Positions 26,169-60,865 of a DNA stretch of 64,000 nt are shown in pieces. Made by a program: the position numbers and the translations under genes. The stretch is from the NCBI RefSeq assembly GCF_964340395.1, contig NC_135559.1, positions 13,614,759 through 13,678,758 on the forward strand. The letters run 5' to 3'. Below the pieces are notes generated by a model. It did not search any database, was not told the DNA's origin, and saw nothing but the letters and a program-made list of their open reading frames with translations. The stretch is from Glandiceps talaboti (lineage: Eukaryota > Hemichordata > Enteropneusta > Spengelidae). Positions within the stretch are counted from its first letter, which is position 1. Each line of letters starts with the position of its first letter.

Positions 26169-27135
26169 ATGTTACTTATTTCTGAAGTATAAGTTATGTA
26201 CATCATGATGGGTGTAGTAAGATGCAAGACAATGATACGCAATTTTTATTTTTAAAACTTCACTAGTAGCAGTAACAATGATACACATGTACTGAAAATG
26301 TTTGAATTAGGATAATTAGTACATGTCAATTAGAAGTTCAAATCATGATCACATTCATTGGGGTGCTGATTCTAGGGTATGGCCCAAAATCAATCCGTTC
26401 AGATTTATTGTAACATATTCTGTAAAAAGCTACCATTGTGTTTGCTAAGGTTCAGGAAGCCCAGTAACAGAAATGGGGAGAGGGGTAAAAATGGCAGTGG
26501 TTTCCCATAGAGTCTATGGTAATTTTGATTTGGGACTTGCGTACCAACCTACTTACTGTCCCTACACAAACACGTTATCCACAGGTGATTCAGTACTGTT
26601 CAGGGTGTATGATTATAGATATAATATTAAATGAGTCATTATATTTAACAAAACGCTGTTTCAGTTGCAATTTATTCAAATTATTCTGAAATAAGTTTAT
26701 TTTATTTTTATTTTAGATTTGCTGAAAGTGGACTTTGGATTACATGTTTAGCATCATCAAGAAGAAACCCAGAATTGTGATGCTGTGTGAATATGTGTGG
26801 CTGATTTTGTAATTGTTACCATGGTGATGTAAAACCTGCTGACAAATCAGACCCCATCATCAACATTTAGGGTGGAGTTACTCACAATGAAGATTTCACA
26901 GTAGGCATGCATCCAGGGTTTAGTGAGTTCAAAATAGTTTGAATTATTCTAGTCTGGATTCAGAGACCACAGTTGTTTATGTGGCGTGAACTGGAACGGT
27001 AGCTAGTGCAAAGGATGACAGTACTAAGAGATTAGGTAAAGAACAGAATCTTTTATTACTGGTAAAGCAAAGAGACTCGATACAAATAAAGTTGGAAACC
27101 AGGCAGTGGATGATAGAACTGTCAAAGCACTAAAT

Positions 27136-50454
<23,319 letters not shown>

Positions 50455-52055
50455 TGGATGAAATTGCATTGGATGTTACTGAACAGTTGCCATGGAAACA
50501 ATTAACCAAGTATTATTCCAACAATAAATCAGTAGTTTTGTGAAGGTTTTCCATGTTTTGACAGGGGAAATCTGGTATTTTTATATTGTAGTTATACTGA
50601 CCAAATGATAGCCTTACAATGGCCTATGCTTATAGTGTTGTCCTGTATATAACCCTTTAAAGATGCCAAAGACTTTTCATGTGAAAGACTCCCTAGGCCA
50701 AGGACTTTTTTCACTACAGAGTAATAAGGATCTTACCTACTCTACAATTATCAACTTTAACTTGAAAGGAATAATAAAACATACAATCAATCCTTTTCCT
50801 TATCCTCCCATTCAATATATATTGACAAATGAATATTAAATTACCCCGATATGAGGTGAAGAGGTGAAAATTGGGCTTATAAATCATATTATGTAGTAAT
50901 CTTGTGTGTATATGTGCAGACATGGCCTGGGAATCTGGAAGGGACTGTATATCTACATATATACATACACAGTGTTAATTGTGTATGCAAGGCATCCTGT
51001 GCATACAAGTATATTATACAGGTACTACCATAGACCCTTTCATGTAGGGACTATGATACTACCACTAACATTGAATACACTAAACAATTGGCACTAGGGG
51101 GGGCTTTTAATTTCAGTATATGAACTTCAAATATTTACCATAATTGTACTAAACAGCAACTACATTCTAATCTTTTAATATTTGATATATTGCATGATAA
51201 TGAAATGATTTTTGTTTTAAACACTAAAAGACATGTTGACCTCTTTGATTATAATATAAGTGATTTTATATAACAAAGACTAAAAACCATCAATGAGAGA
51301 GAGAGTGATTTTACAGGTGAACCCAGGGTATGATCAAGTGACAACCATGCATTCCTCTGAGTAGCGCATATATACAAACCTGTCCGCATACACAATACAT
51401 GACTTTGTATGGAGAGATGCGCAGTGCATCTTGGAACCAGCAACAGGTCTATTGGACAGCTCAATACAGTGCCAGCCCTTGTGTATTTAATTTTTAAAAC
51501 AAAGTAAATATTTGTTTATACTATATTAACCATGTATTATCATATCATTACTCAAAGTTGATGTCATTACACTTTTAATATCAACTGTTTATAAGACTAA
51601 AAAGTTCCATTCTTGTCCCGCTTAATATTGGTTTTAATGTGTTAGCATTGCCCCTGTGTATCTGAGTGAGTGGTTTAAAATATTGAACACTCATTTTCAT
51701 CTAAGTTTATTTCTTAAACATGATCTATAACAGTTTTTCTGGTACTCATACTAGTGTGTCATTTGATGAGCTATTGATTACTTATCCTGCCTTAACTTCA
51801 AAAAAGGGAAGAAAAAAAGGGTGGAGGGTGGAGGGAGGAGGGAATGAATCATATTCTTTATACTAATTAGTATGATAAAAATCGATGGTGTTGTCCCTGG
51901 TGTAAGAGTGATTCATAGACCATACTTAAGGGTTTTTATAAATAATAATAAGAATTTATTCATTTATCCGCACAAATTCACAATACGTTTTTAGCACAAC
52001 TGAAGGGTTCAGGTTCAGCGTGCTATTGGCATCAAGTTTTGTCCGTCTGTCCGTC
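50455..52055. other. 3' untranslated region and spacer after the MyTH4-FERM gene
   Basis: After the two candidate polyadenylation signals I see AT-rich sequence, a short GA tract at 51295-51305 and a GGAGGG-rich purine patch at about 51805-51845. There is no coding exon or recognisable element. Confidence 0.5.
50523..50528 (+). terminator. Candidate polyadenylation signal of the MyTH4-FERM gene
   Basis: AATAAA lies 69 bases after the stop codon, and a second lies at 50773-50778. Assignment is by position only. Confidence 0.5.
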
Positions 52056-52056
52056 T

Positions 52057-52101
52057 GTCTATCTGTATGTATGTATGTATGTATGTATGTATGTATGTAT
52101 G
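52057..52101. repeat. (TATG)n microsatellite at the 3' border of the Penelope remnant
   Basis: About ten TGTA/TATG units follow a short TCTG/CCGT tract. A Penelope-like remnant starts directly after it, and the same tetranucleotide resumes at 52638 on the other side. Confidence 0.95.
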
Positions 52102-52637
52102 TAGAAAGAAATGCATAAGGAACTAATAAACCAGTCCGTTTATATAGCTGTTAAATCCGACGTTTCGAATAAATATTCTTTTTCAAAGGAAAAATTGGCG
52201 AGACACAAAAATGCCAGGTCAAAACCTGAACATTTTCTAAATATAATGGAACAAAACCGCGCGTGATATATATAAACGGTTATATGTGGGATAAGTTCTT
52301 AAATTCGCACGCACCAAATAGAACCCAATAGAATACGCCTGAAATTTTTAAAAAATACCCAGTTTTTAGATTGGGAAAGACGTGAATAATCTATTAATTC
52401 CAAGGGGTTCCAGCGTTCCAAGACGGAAAATGATTTCTTCTTCCTTTAACCTCAATGCTTTCTCATCACCAGAAACCTTACAAATTCCTGAAATGGACAT
52501 ATCTGATACACTATGATCGTTTGTAATAAAATGCATAGATACGGGATAGTTACGATTCTTTTGTCTGGTCAAACGGAGATGTTCCACAAAACGATCACCA
52601 AGACGACGTACAGTTGAACCTATATATAGAAAACCAC
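52102..52637 (-). mobile_element. Penelope-like retroelement, 5'-truncated, with GIY-YIG domain end
   Basis: On the minus strand, about 90 codons (about 52635-52369, stop at 52366-52368) read CGFLYIGSTVRRLGDRF, then VEHLRLTRQ, and end NRLFTSFPI. This is the GIY-YIG endonuclease region that ends Penelope-like reverse transcriptases (YIG, then R-x-x-x-H spacing). The reverse transcriptase itself is missing; upstream is only TACA microsatellite, through which the frame runs by chance. About 260 bases of 3' untranslated sequence follow, containing ATTCGAAACGTCGGATT. A dead copy. Confidence 0.8.
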
Positions 52638-52929
52638 ATATGTATGTATGTATGTATATAAGTATGTATGTGTGTATGTATGTATGTATGTATGTATGTA
52701 TGTATGTATGTATATATGCATGTGTGTATGTATGTATGTATGTATGTATGTATGTGTGTATGTATGTGTGTATGTATGTATGTGTGTATGTATGTATGTA
52801 TGAATGTATGTATATAAGCACAGATAAGTTAGTTATGTGTGATATAAGTATGTATGTATGTATGTATGTATGTATGTATGTATGTATGTATACATGTCTG
52901 TCTGTCTGTATGTATGTCTGTATGTATGT

Positions 52930-52969
<40 letters not shown>

Positions 52970-53045
52970 ATGTATGTATGTATTATGTATGTATGTATGT
53001 ATGTATGTATGTATGTATGTATGTATGTATGTATGTATGCAGATA
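52638..53045. repeat. Long (TATG)n microsatellite, interrupted
   Basis: About 400 bases of TATG/TGTA units have TCTG and TG insertions and a unique interruption at about 52812-52850. Long MYVCMYVC or YIHTYIHT frames on both strands are artefacts. Confidence 0.97.
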
Positions 53046-53829
53046 TATTTGTGTCTGTGTTTATGTATGTGTATCTATGTGAACAACTTAAAGTGAGAAA
53101 CCGCTGGATCAATTAATTTCAGTGGTGATCAGTGATCCAATCAGTGGTTTTCAAGTTATGTCCAAAAGAGTGGTTTTCTGTCAAAATAGGCTGTCTTTTA
53201 CAATGGAAGTCTATGAGTATGAGGTAGAGTTATATAATGATACATAATCACTTGGCTGAAATTCATGGATAGGATGGAATCCATTATCCTGTAGAGTGTT
53301 GAATTCATGTTTGAGGTGTGTTTTGCTCACTGTATGTGTATGTCAGATAATTTGATTTCAGTTGTGCACATTGCCATTGGCAGTATTTTTAGAACTACTA
53401 AATACAGTTGTGCTACAGTGCCATTGGCAGTATTTTTAGTATTAAGAATAGAAATATGTCCATACTTTTATTTTTCCATCTTTTTAATAATTGTGATATT
53501 TATAAACTGGGTGTTTACACTTCAAGCAATTCTTGAATTTATTGCAAGTGGCCAGGAATATGCCTAACTCTGATATTGGGTAGCATGAATTTAAAATTGG
53601 TATGGCATCCACACAGACTGTCCTGAACAAAGAAGTAACATTGTACATGTTACTCAGAGTTCAATTTTATCCAGAAGTAGTACAGTGATAGGTTGAAATC
53701 GTGATCGCCACTGATGTACACGTGATATTTCGCGTTAAACGTCAAGAATTATTGATCTGGGCATACGTATATGATAAAAGAAAAATTAGTACATGGGTTC
53801 GATATGCATGCTCTCCATTGAATTACATA

Positions 53830-54715
53830 GGAAGAGATACTAGGTATATACTAATCTCTGCTATTACATAGAGATACTGGGTATATACTAATCTCTGCTA
53901 TTACATGGAGATACTGGGTATATACTAATCTCTGCTATTACATAGAGACACTAGGTATATACTAATCTCTGCTATTACATGGAGATATACTGGGTATATA
54001 CTAATCTCTGCTATTACATAGAGACACTAGGTATATACTAATCTCTGCTATTACATGGAGATACTGGGTATATACTAATCTCTGCTATTACATGGATATA
54101 CTGGGTATATACTAATCTCTGCTATTACATGGAGATACTGGGTATATACTAATCTCTGCTATTACATAGAGATACTGGGTATATACTAATCTCTGCTATT
54201 ACATGGATATACTGGGTATATACTAATCTCTGCTATTACATGGAGATACTGGGTATATACTAATCTCTGCTATTACATAGAGATACTGGGGATATACTGG
54301 GTATATACTAATCTCTGCTATCACATGGATATACTGGGTATATACTAATCTCTGCTATTACATGGATATACTGTGTATATACTAATCTCTGCTATTACAT
54401 GGATATACTGGGTATATACTAATCTCTGCTATTACATGCAAGCTCTGCATTGAGTTACATAGGAAGAGACACTGGGTATATGCTAATCTCTGCTATTACA
54501 TGGAGATACTGGGTATATACTAATCTCTGCTATTACATAGAGATACTGGGTATATACTAATCTCTGCTATCACATGGATATACTGGGTATATACTAATCT
54601 CTGCTATCACATGGATATACTGGGTATATACTAATCTCTGCTATTACATGCAAGCTCTGCATTGAGTTACATAGGAAGAGACACTGGGTATATGCTAATC
54701 TCTGCTATTACATGA
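53830..54715. repeat. Minisatellite, units of about 32-37 bases, some 24 copies
   Basis: The unit carries ACTGGGTATATACTAATCTC then TGCTATTACATGGA. A longer spacer (GCATTGAGTTACATAGGAAG) recurs near 53815, 54450 and 54660, giving a second-order period. Unit variants (TACATAGAGA, TACATGGATA) alternate. Confidence 0.95.
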
Positions 54716-55179
54716 CATTTGAAATGTATATTCAGATTTTTTTTTATCTTTTACACTATTTCTGCCCTTGTTTTTTATATTAACAGTGATGAATTGACAT
54801 GTTTTTTTTATGAACAAGACTAATAAAGTTATCAGTATTATTTGATCTTACAAGATATGATATATCTCAACTGACTCTATGTTGTGGATGTACATATGTA
54901 ATGTAAATGATGTGAAATCATGAACTGACACCAAAACCTAAAGTTTACAAAAATACTTCCATTTCCTGGGATGGTGTTCATATTTAAAGTTAAACACAAC
55001 ATCACCCATAAATGTTCCTTGAATGAGATGGGAATACTTGGTATATAAAAACTTAACCAAGGGGATGTGGTTTTACTGTTTAACTGTTTAAAATTCGTTT
55101 TATATATTTAATTTAATTTAAATATTCATATATTTCTTTTGGTTTGGTGGAGTTCCAAACCTCTACCTTTTGTCTTTAT

Positions 55180-56065
55180 TCACTTTTAATGATGACACAC
55201 TTGGGCAGCATATAACGATGACACACTTGGGCAGCATATAACGATGACACATTTGGGCAGCATATAACGATGACACACTTGGAGAGCATATAACGATGAT
55301 ACACCTAGGGAGCATATAATGATGACACACTTGGACAGCATATAACGATGACACATTTGGGCAGCATATAATGATGACACATTTGGGCAGCATATAACGA
55401 TGACACACTTGGAGAGCATATAACGATGATACACCTAGGGAGCATATAATGATGACACACTTGGGGAGCATATAATGATGACACACTTGGGCAGCATATA
55501 ACGATGACACATTTGGGGAGCATATAACGATGATACACCTAGGGAGCATATAATAATGACACACTTGGGGAGCATATAATAATGACACACTTGGTGAGCA
55601 TATAACGATGACACATTTGGGGAGCATATTATGATGACAAACTTGAGGAGCATATAACGATGACACACTTGGTGAGCATATAATGATGACACACTTGGGC
55701 AGCATATATTGATGACACACCACTTGGAGAGCATATAACGATGACACACTTGAGGAGCATATAATGATGACACACTTGGGGAGCATATATTGATGACACA
55801 CTTGGGGAGCATATAACGATGACACACTTGAGGAGCATATAATGATGACACATTTGGGGAGCATATAATGACACATTTGGGGAGCATATAACGATGACAC
55901 TTGGTGAGCATATAACGATGACACACTTGGGGAGCATATAATGATGACACACTTGGGCAGCATATAATGATGACACACTTGGGGAGCATATAATGATGAC
56001 ACACTTGGGGAGCATATAATGCTGATACACTTGGGGAGCATATAACGATGACCCACTTGGGAATC
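55180..56065. repeat. Minisatellite, 26-base unit, over 30 copies
   Basis: The unit is GATGACACACTTGGGGAGCA then TATAAC/TATAAT. Because 26 is not a multiple of 3, three units encode a 26-residue pattern and all minus-strand frames stay open for long distances. There is no exon evidence for translation. Confidence 0.96.
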
Positions 56066-57779
56066 TGTAAATACTCGCCAATAAAATAGGACGACAGTCG
56101 GTATGATGTGACTTAATTAACATCAACATAATGTTTGTGGATGCACTTTCAGCTTTAGAATATTCATATCATATAGGTAAAATTCAACCAGCAGCAGTGT
56201 CTTCCAAATTTTGAACATGAATAGGTTCATACCCAGGAAGTATTACTTCAATTCCATGTTCAAGCCATGTTTCTACTAAGGAAACAAATTCAAATTCCTT
56301 AAATAAAGTTTAAAAAGTCACAGTCACCAAACTTTGAAAGTAAACCATTGATATTCCAAAATAGAAATTTGTCTGTACATGTGCGTCTAGCTTGGGTTAA
56401 TTGTTATTATGCTGACTCGATGCATCACTTGTGGATGTCCGATTTTGTTCACTTTTCGTGCTTCGGCCTCCGTCCTCTGTTTGGTTTATCAGTCTGGTAG
56501 TTTTCTTACTATTATCATAGATAAAATCTTTCTGATGTATGCAATGGAAAACGACAAATTCATTATGCGATAATTCAACAAAACTTCACTGTCTGTACAT
56601 TGTATGATTTTAGTGACATTCTAATGTTATAAAATCTAGCCATTATTTTTTATATCAAGGATGTATTTCTTGCATAACTGCTGCCTGTCAGTAAATTTTT
56701 CCACAAGACAAAAATATTTCTCTGGATGTCTTAATTTGTGATAGATTTGACCGGAAAAAACTTACACCCAGGTCACAGGTAAAGACACTTGAACTGATAT
56801 CTATGAAAATCTGAATAAAAGAGAATAATATACACCTATTGTGTCATTGTCTATCTTTGAATGTAACAGAAGAGCATATATCTTGAGTATGTATCCTATC
56901 CTATCAACTACTGTATAGTACTATCATATCTACTACTCCTACGTACTACAGTGTATATAGAAAGGTGAGTAAGCTTTAAGTTTTGTTAGAGTATTTCTCT
57001 CCGTTAAATTCAACAAATATGACGATAACACAATGCTTTCTAGAAATCAACACTTATATTTGATAAAACCTATCATCAACTTTCTAACGGGAAGGTGTAA
57101 ATTTTAACGAGTTTTTTCCACACGATTCACTAAAATACGAACCAAACATGGGGGGGGGGGGGAGGGGGTGACAATTCACCCTTGACCTCTCAAGTCACGT
57201 CGCACTATCACGTCGGTGATTAGACAATGAACATTACATGATCCAAATACTCGCTCACGGGACAACCGCTATATGCAGACGACAGCTATAGCCATGCCAT
57301 CAGCGTATCAAAGTGACATTTGCAAAACGCAAAAATAATAATGGCAGCTTATTGTTATTGGTAAGACAATTAGTTTGTCTTCTACAATGATTTCCGTCAC
57401 TTGAAAGGAGTATATTGATATTACCAAGTCAACAAAGAAAGAAAAGTAAGCTTATGGTTTGATAATGCATATGGCAGGTCATTCCATCAAATATTCAACC
57501 AAGTTACTGATTTTTTATACCTTATTAATAACATTTAATCCAAAATATTAAATAGAAAATAGGGTAAGAGTATAAATTTCCTGAACCCAAAAAGTATAAT
57601 TTCAAAATATAAATAGAAACAAAATAAACATGGAACTTGGAGTTGGAAGTAACAATTTAACTACACACTAACTCAGCTTCTGGATAGAAAAAATATGGAA
57701 TTATCGTCTATTAAATTGTGATAGAGTAGTAGTGATTATGATTGAATTCAGCTTCGGATTTGAAAATGTTATGTGACAA

Positions 57780-58046
57780 ATTTACATTCCTTTTTTAAAG
57801 TGATTTTCGATGGACAAATCAAGTACGTTTTGGTCGTCTGCTTCCCGGCAACTTCTGGTCTCCTCCAAAACGAGGCTGACTTATGCGCGAAATTTGCGTA
57901 GAGTTACAACTTTTTTTTTTGACGACAGCACACAACTTCCCGTACAGCTGTACAGACACAGGTGCAAGAACATATAACATCAGGGTGCAACATCTTACTT
58001 ACGGTGTAATTGAAAGGAGCAGTTATATGTACAGTTAAGTGACGAT
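57780..58046 (+). promoter_or_regulatory. Duplicated promoter and 5' untranslated exon of the second MyTH4-FERM copy
   Basis: It is nearly collinear with 21753-22010 (CAACTTCTGGTCTCCTCCAA, ACGAGGCTGACTTATGCGCG, GGTGTAATTGAAAGGAGCAG). The plus-strand donor here is GACGAT|gtatgt, weaker than in copy 1. On the minus side the equivalent donor reads TTTACATTCC instead of TTTACCTTCC on the plus strand, so the coiled-coil gene's 5' splice site is altered, and no coiled-coil gene is found upstream. Confidence 0.65.
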
Positions 58047-58656
58047 GTATGTATGACTTCTTATTTTGTGAGTACTCTTATGATTTTTTTTTCAGTGTGT
58101 GATCACGAAACCTGTTGACGCGTGACGGTAGTTATATATAGTTGAATAGTATACTCTTATTTACTCGAGGTGTATTTCAGGCTTGAAATCGAACGTATAC
58201 CATTGAGTGCCTTCCGTAAAGGTAGTTTTGCAATGTCATGATTTATGAAAGAAAGTTAGCTCTATATCTGTGATTCTTCAAGTCCCAGTGAAAGTTAGTT
58301 GTCAACAATTTTGTTCAAATGCCGCCTCAGCACAGGAAAGCTTGCCATCCTCGACTTCAGTAGGTTTTCGTGATCTCCTACCTACCTGGTATGTACACCC
58401 GTTTTCCATATGGCAAATAAGAAACGAAATTCAAACCCTCATAACATTACTATTACTATATTACCATGGAAGTTCTACTTCCATGCTATTACGCATCAGA
58501 AAATTATATACTTTATGGTGAGCATAATAACAGTTTACATGTAACAACTTTACAATGTATAAATATGTAGTGGTATTATTGCCCTACTTCGTCCCTGGGT
58601 AAAGTGTATACATTCCTGTTAAATTTGACTAAGATTGACAGACTCACCATCTGCTC

Positions 58657-59170
58657 TAGACTGTCGACAGTCGCTCGCTTTTCCCCCCCTACGTTTTATC
58701 TAAACTCCGATCCGGCGCAACGCTAGTCTAATCACAAACTGATATCGAGGGCCGAAGCACGGGCATTTGTTTCCCGAGTTATGTCTCAGAATATTTCTAT
58801 TAGATTACAATAAAATGTCGATAATATCGTTAATATTGACGTACATAAACCAACTCTATACGAAAGGGGTAAAATTACACTTGTTTCTGTGATCGCGCAG
58901 GTTCACTCATTGCGAAAGAAGACACAGTGTAATTTTACCCCTTTCGTATAGTGTTGGTTATGTACGTCAATATTAACGATATTATCGACATTTTATTGTA
59001 ATCTGATAGAAATATTCTGAGACATAACTCGGGAAACAAATGCCTGTGTGCCGAAGGCCCGAGCTCTGTCATTCGGCCCTCGATATCAGTATGCGATTAT
59101 ATTGTTGCGCCGGATCGGAGTTTAGATAAGACGTAGGAAAAAAAGGGCGCGAGCGACTGTCGACAGTCTA
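58657..59170. mobile_element. 514-base foldback DNA element with 9-base target-site duplication
   Basis: The element starts TAGACTGTCGACAGTCGCTC and ends with the complement. Long arms of over 200 bases pair almost fully, including CCCGAGTTATGTCTCAGAAT and ACGAAAGGGGTAAAATTACA, around a loop near 58900. CATCTGCTC is repeated exactly at 58648-58656 and 59171-59179. Long inverted repeats with a 9-base duplication suggest a Mutator-like (MULE) non-autonomous element. No transposase. Confidence 0.9.
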
Positions 59171-59939
59171 CATCTGCTCCAAATGCAGTAAGTTTCTGCT
59201 TCCAACTTTTATCAACTTTGTTACCTATAGTTTTTGTCGCACTAACACCACCATCGGCATATATGTGCGTGTTGAACTTCCTTCTGTCCCACTAAATTCA
59301 CCACGAGTTTACAAGTCGGGTTGTCTAATTGTCGCATGTAGTCACACTCCTGCATAGATCTATCAGTGTCGCGTCGCCGTCAATCAAAATAGAAATATGT
59401 TTAGCTTCGTTTATGATATCGTTAGCCAAGTCATTCTTGATTCGTCCAGCAATTGTTCCGATCATCTCTAGGCATTTGTGATCACAGTGTTATCATAGGT
59501 TGGAATTAATACCAACGCCGTTTTTTCTGAGCAGTACTAGTAGCAGTAACTCGGAAATAGTGAAAATGGCAGTTCTTGTTTGGCTATAGTATCAGATAGG
59601 CAATATTTATCTTTTTCTTCAATTCTGCTATTTTGTCAGAATTTCGGATTATAATATTTAAATTGAGTTGTGGAGACGGTGTACTCCTAAAATTCCTGTA
59701 GATGAAAGATTCTGTAAGTTTGTCAAAATATGGTAGAAGATGAATGTCATCATTAATGCTTTGTTCTCATTATACAAATGAGAGATGTACTTTTTTCTTC
59801 TTTGTCATTAAATAATTCAAATTTTCATTCCTGAAGTGACAAAAGTAATTTTTTTTTGCACATTTTGACCTCTGATGATAAATTTCCTCATGGAAAATTT
59901 CTTGTTGATGTAAACAGTCTTCCAGCAGTTGGCTAAATG

Positions 59940-60016
59940 ATTCGCTTTATTTCAGTATGCTATTTTTGTACGCTTGTTATGGCATGTTTTTATTCAATAA
60001 AGATTGATTGATTGTA
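59940..60016 (+). mobile_element. Probable LINE 3' end with GATT tail
   Basis: ATTCAATAAAGATTGATTGA ends in short GATT repeats, as in many invertebrate LINE termini. Only the terminus is recognised. Confidence 0.35.
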
Positions 60017-60865
60017 ATGTCCACACAAATGTTCAGAGTTCCATTTGCTAGGACAAAGCAGTGTTCATGTATGGCACTTACAAGGACAAAGGACCCCATT
60101 TTAGACTCTTCAGCTTGAAAAAAACACCCCATTTTAGATCAAAGGGCTAGAAAACGCACCCCAAAAGGTGGCACATATACATATACTCAAATAAGGGGAG
60201 TAGCCCGCTGTTTTCATTTTGCTTGGTCTAAAATGTGGTCCATTATCCTTTGCCAAATCACAACTGTGCCACTATGTTGCCTCCTGAGGGGGAAAAATAC
60301 AAGAGTGAAAACTACCTCTTTCAATGGAACTACTGCACTGCAAATATATTTATTTTAATATTTAATATTATAAACAAATTTATTTTATTTTTATTTTAGA
60401 TTTGCTGAAAGTGGTCTTTGGATTACATTTTTAGCATCATCAAGAAGAAACACAGAATTGTGATGCTGTGTGAATATGTGTGGCTGATTTTGTAATTGTT
60501 ACCATGGTGATGTATTGAAAACCTGCTGACAAATCAGACCCCATCATCAACATTTAGGGTGGAATTATTCACAATGAAGATTTCACAGTAGGCATGCATC
60601 CAGGGTTTAGTGAGTTCAAAATAGTTTGAATTATTCTAGTCTGGATTCGGAGGTCATAGTTGTTTATGTGGAGTGAACTGGAAGGGTAGCTAGTGCAAAG
60701 GGTGACAGTACTAAGAAAATAGGGGAAGGGTAGGGACAGAATCTCTTACTACTGGTGCAGCACAGACACATGATACAAATAAAGATGGCCCGGAACTAGG
60801 CAGTGAACAACAGAACTGTCAAAGCACCAAATATTGAAACAAGCAGTGTAGATGAAAGTCCAAAT

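Larger units (their letters stand above)
22011..26716 (+). other. First (5' untranslated) intron of the MyTH4-FERM gene
   Basis: It is bounded by gtaagtatga at 22011 and an acceptor TTTTATTTTAG at 26716. It contains foldback element F (23726-23983), dispersed repeat G (24790-24960), repeat C (25810-26168) and GTCTAAAATGTGGTCCATT-type sequence near 25310 that recurs near 60220 in the second gene copy. No coding exon was recognised. Confidence 0.55.

Noticed and set aside
52640-53116. MYVCMYVC and YIHTYIHT frames
   Set aside because: Tetranucleotide microsatellite. Only the last about 90 codons of the minus-strand frame (Penelope GIY-YIG) are meaningful.
53830-56065. CRISPR-like appearance of regularly spaced repeats
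   Set aside because: Units are directly adjacent with no unique spacers, and the DNA is eukaryotic.
55163-56129. Long minus-strand open frames with YMLPKCVIVICSPSVSSLYA-like repeats
   Set aside because: They are a by-product of a 26-base minisatellite without stops; no splice context, family feature or codon pattern supports a gene.
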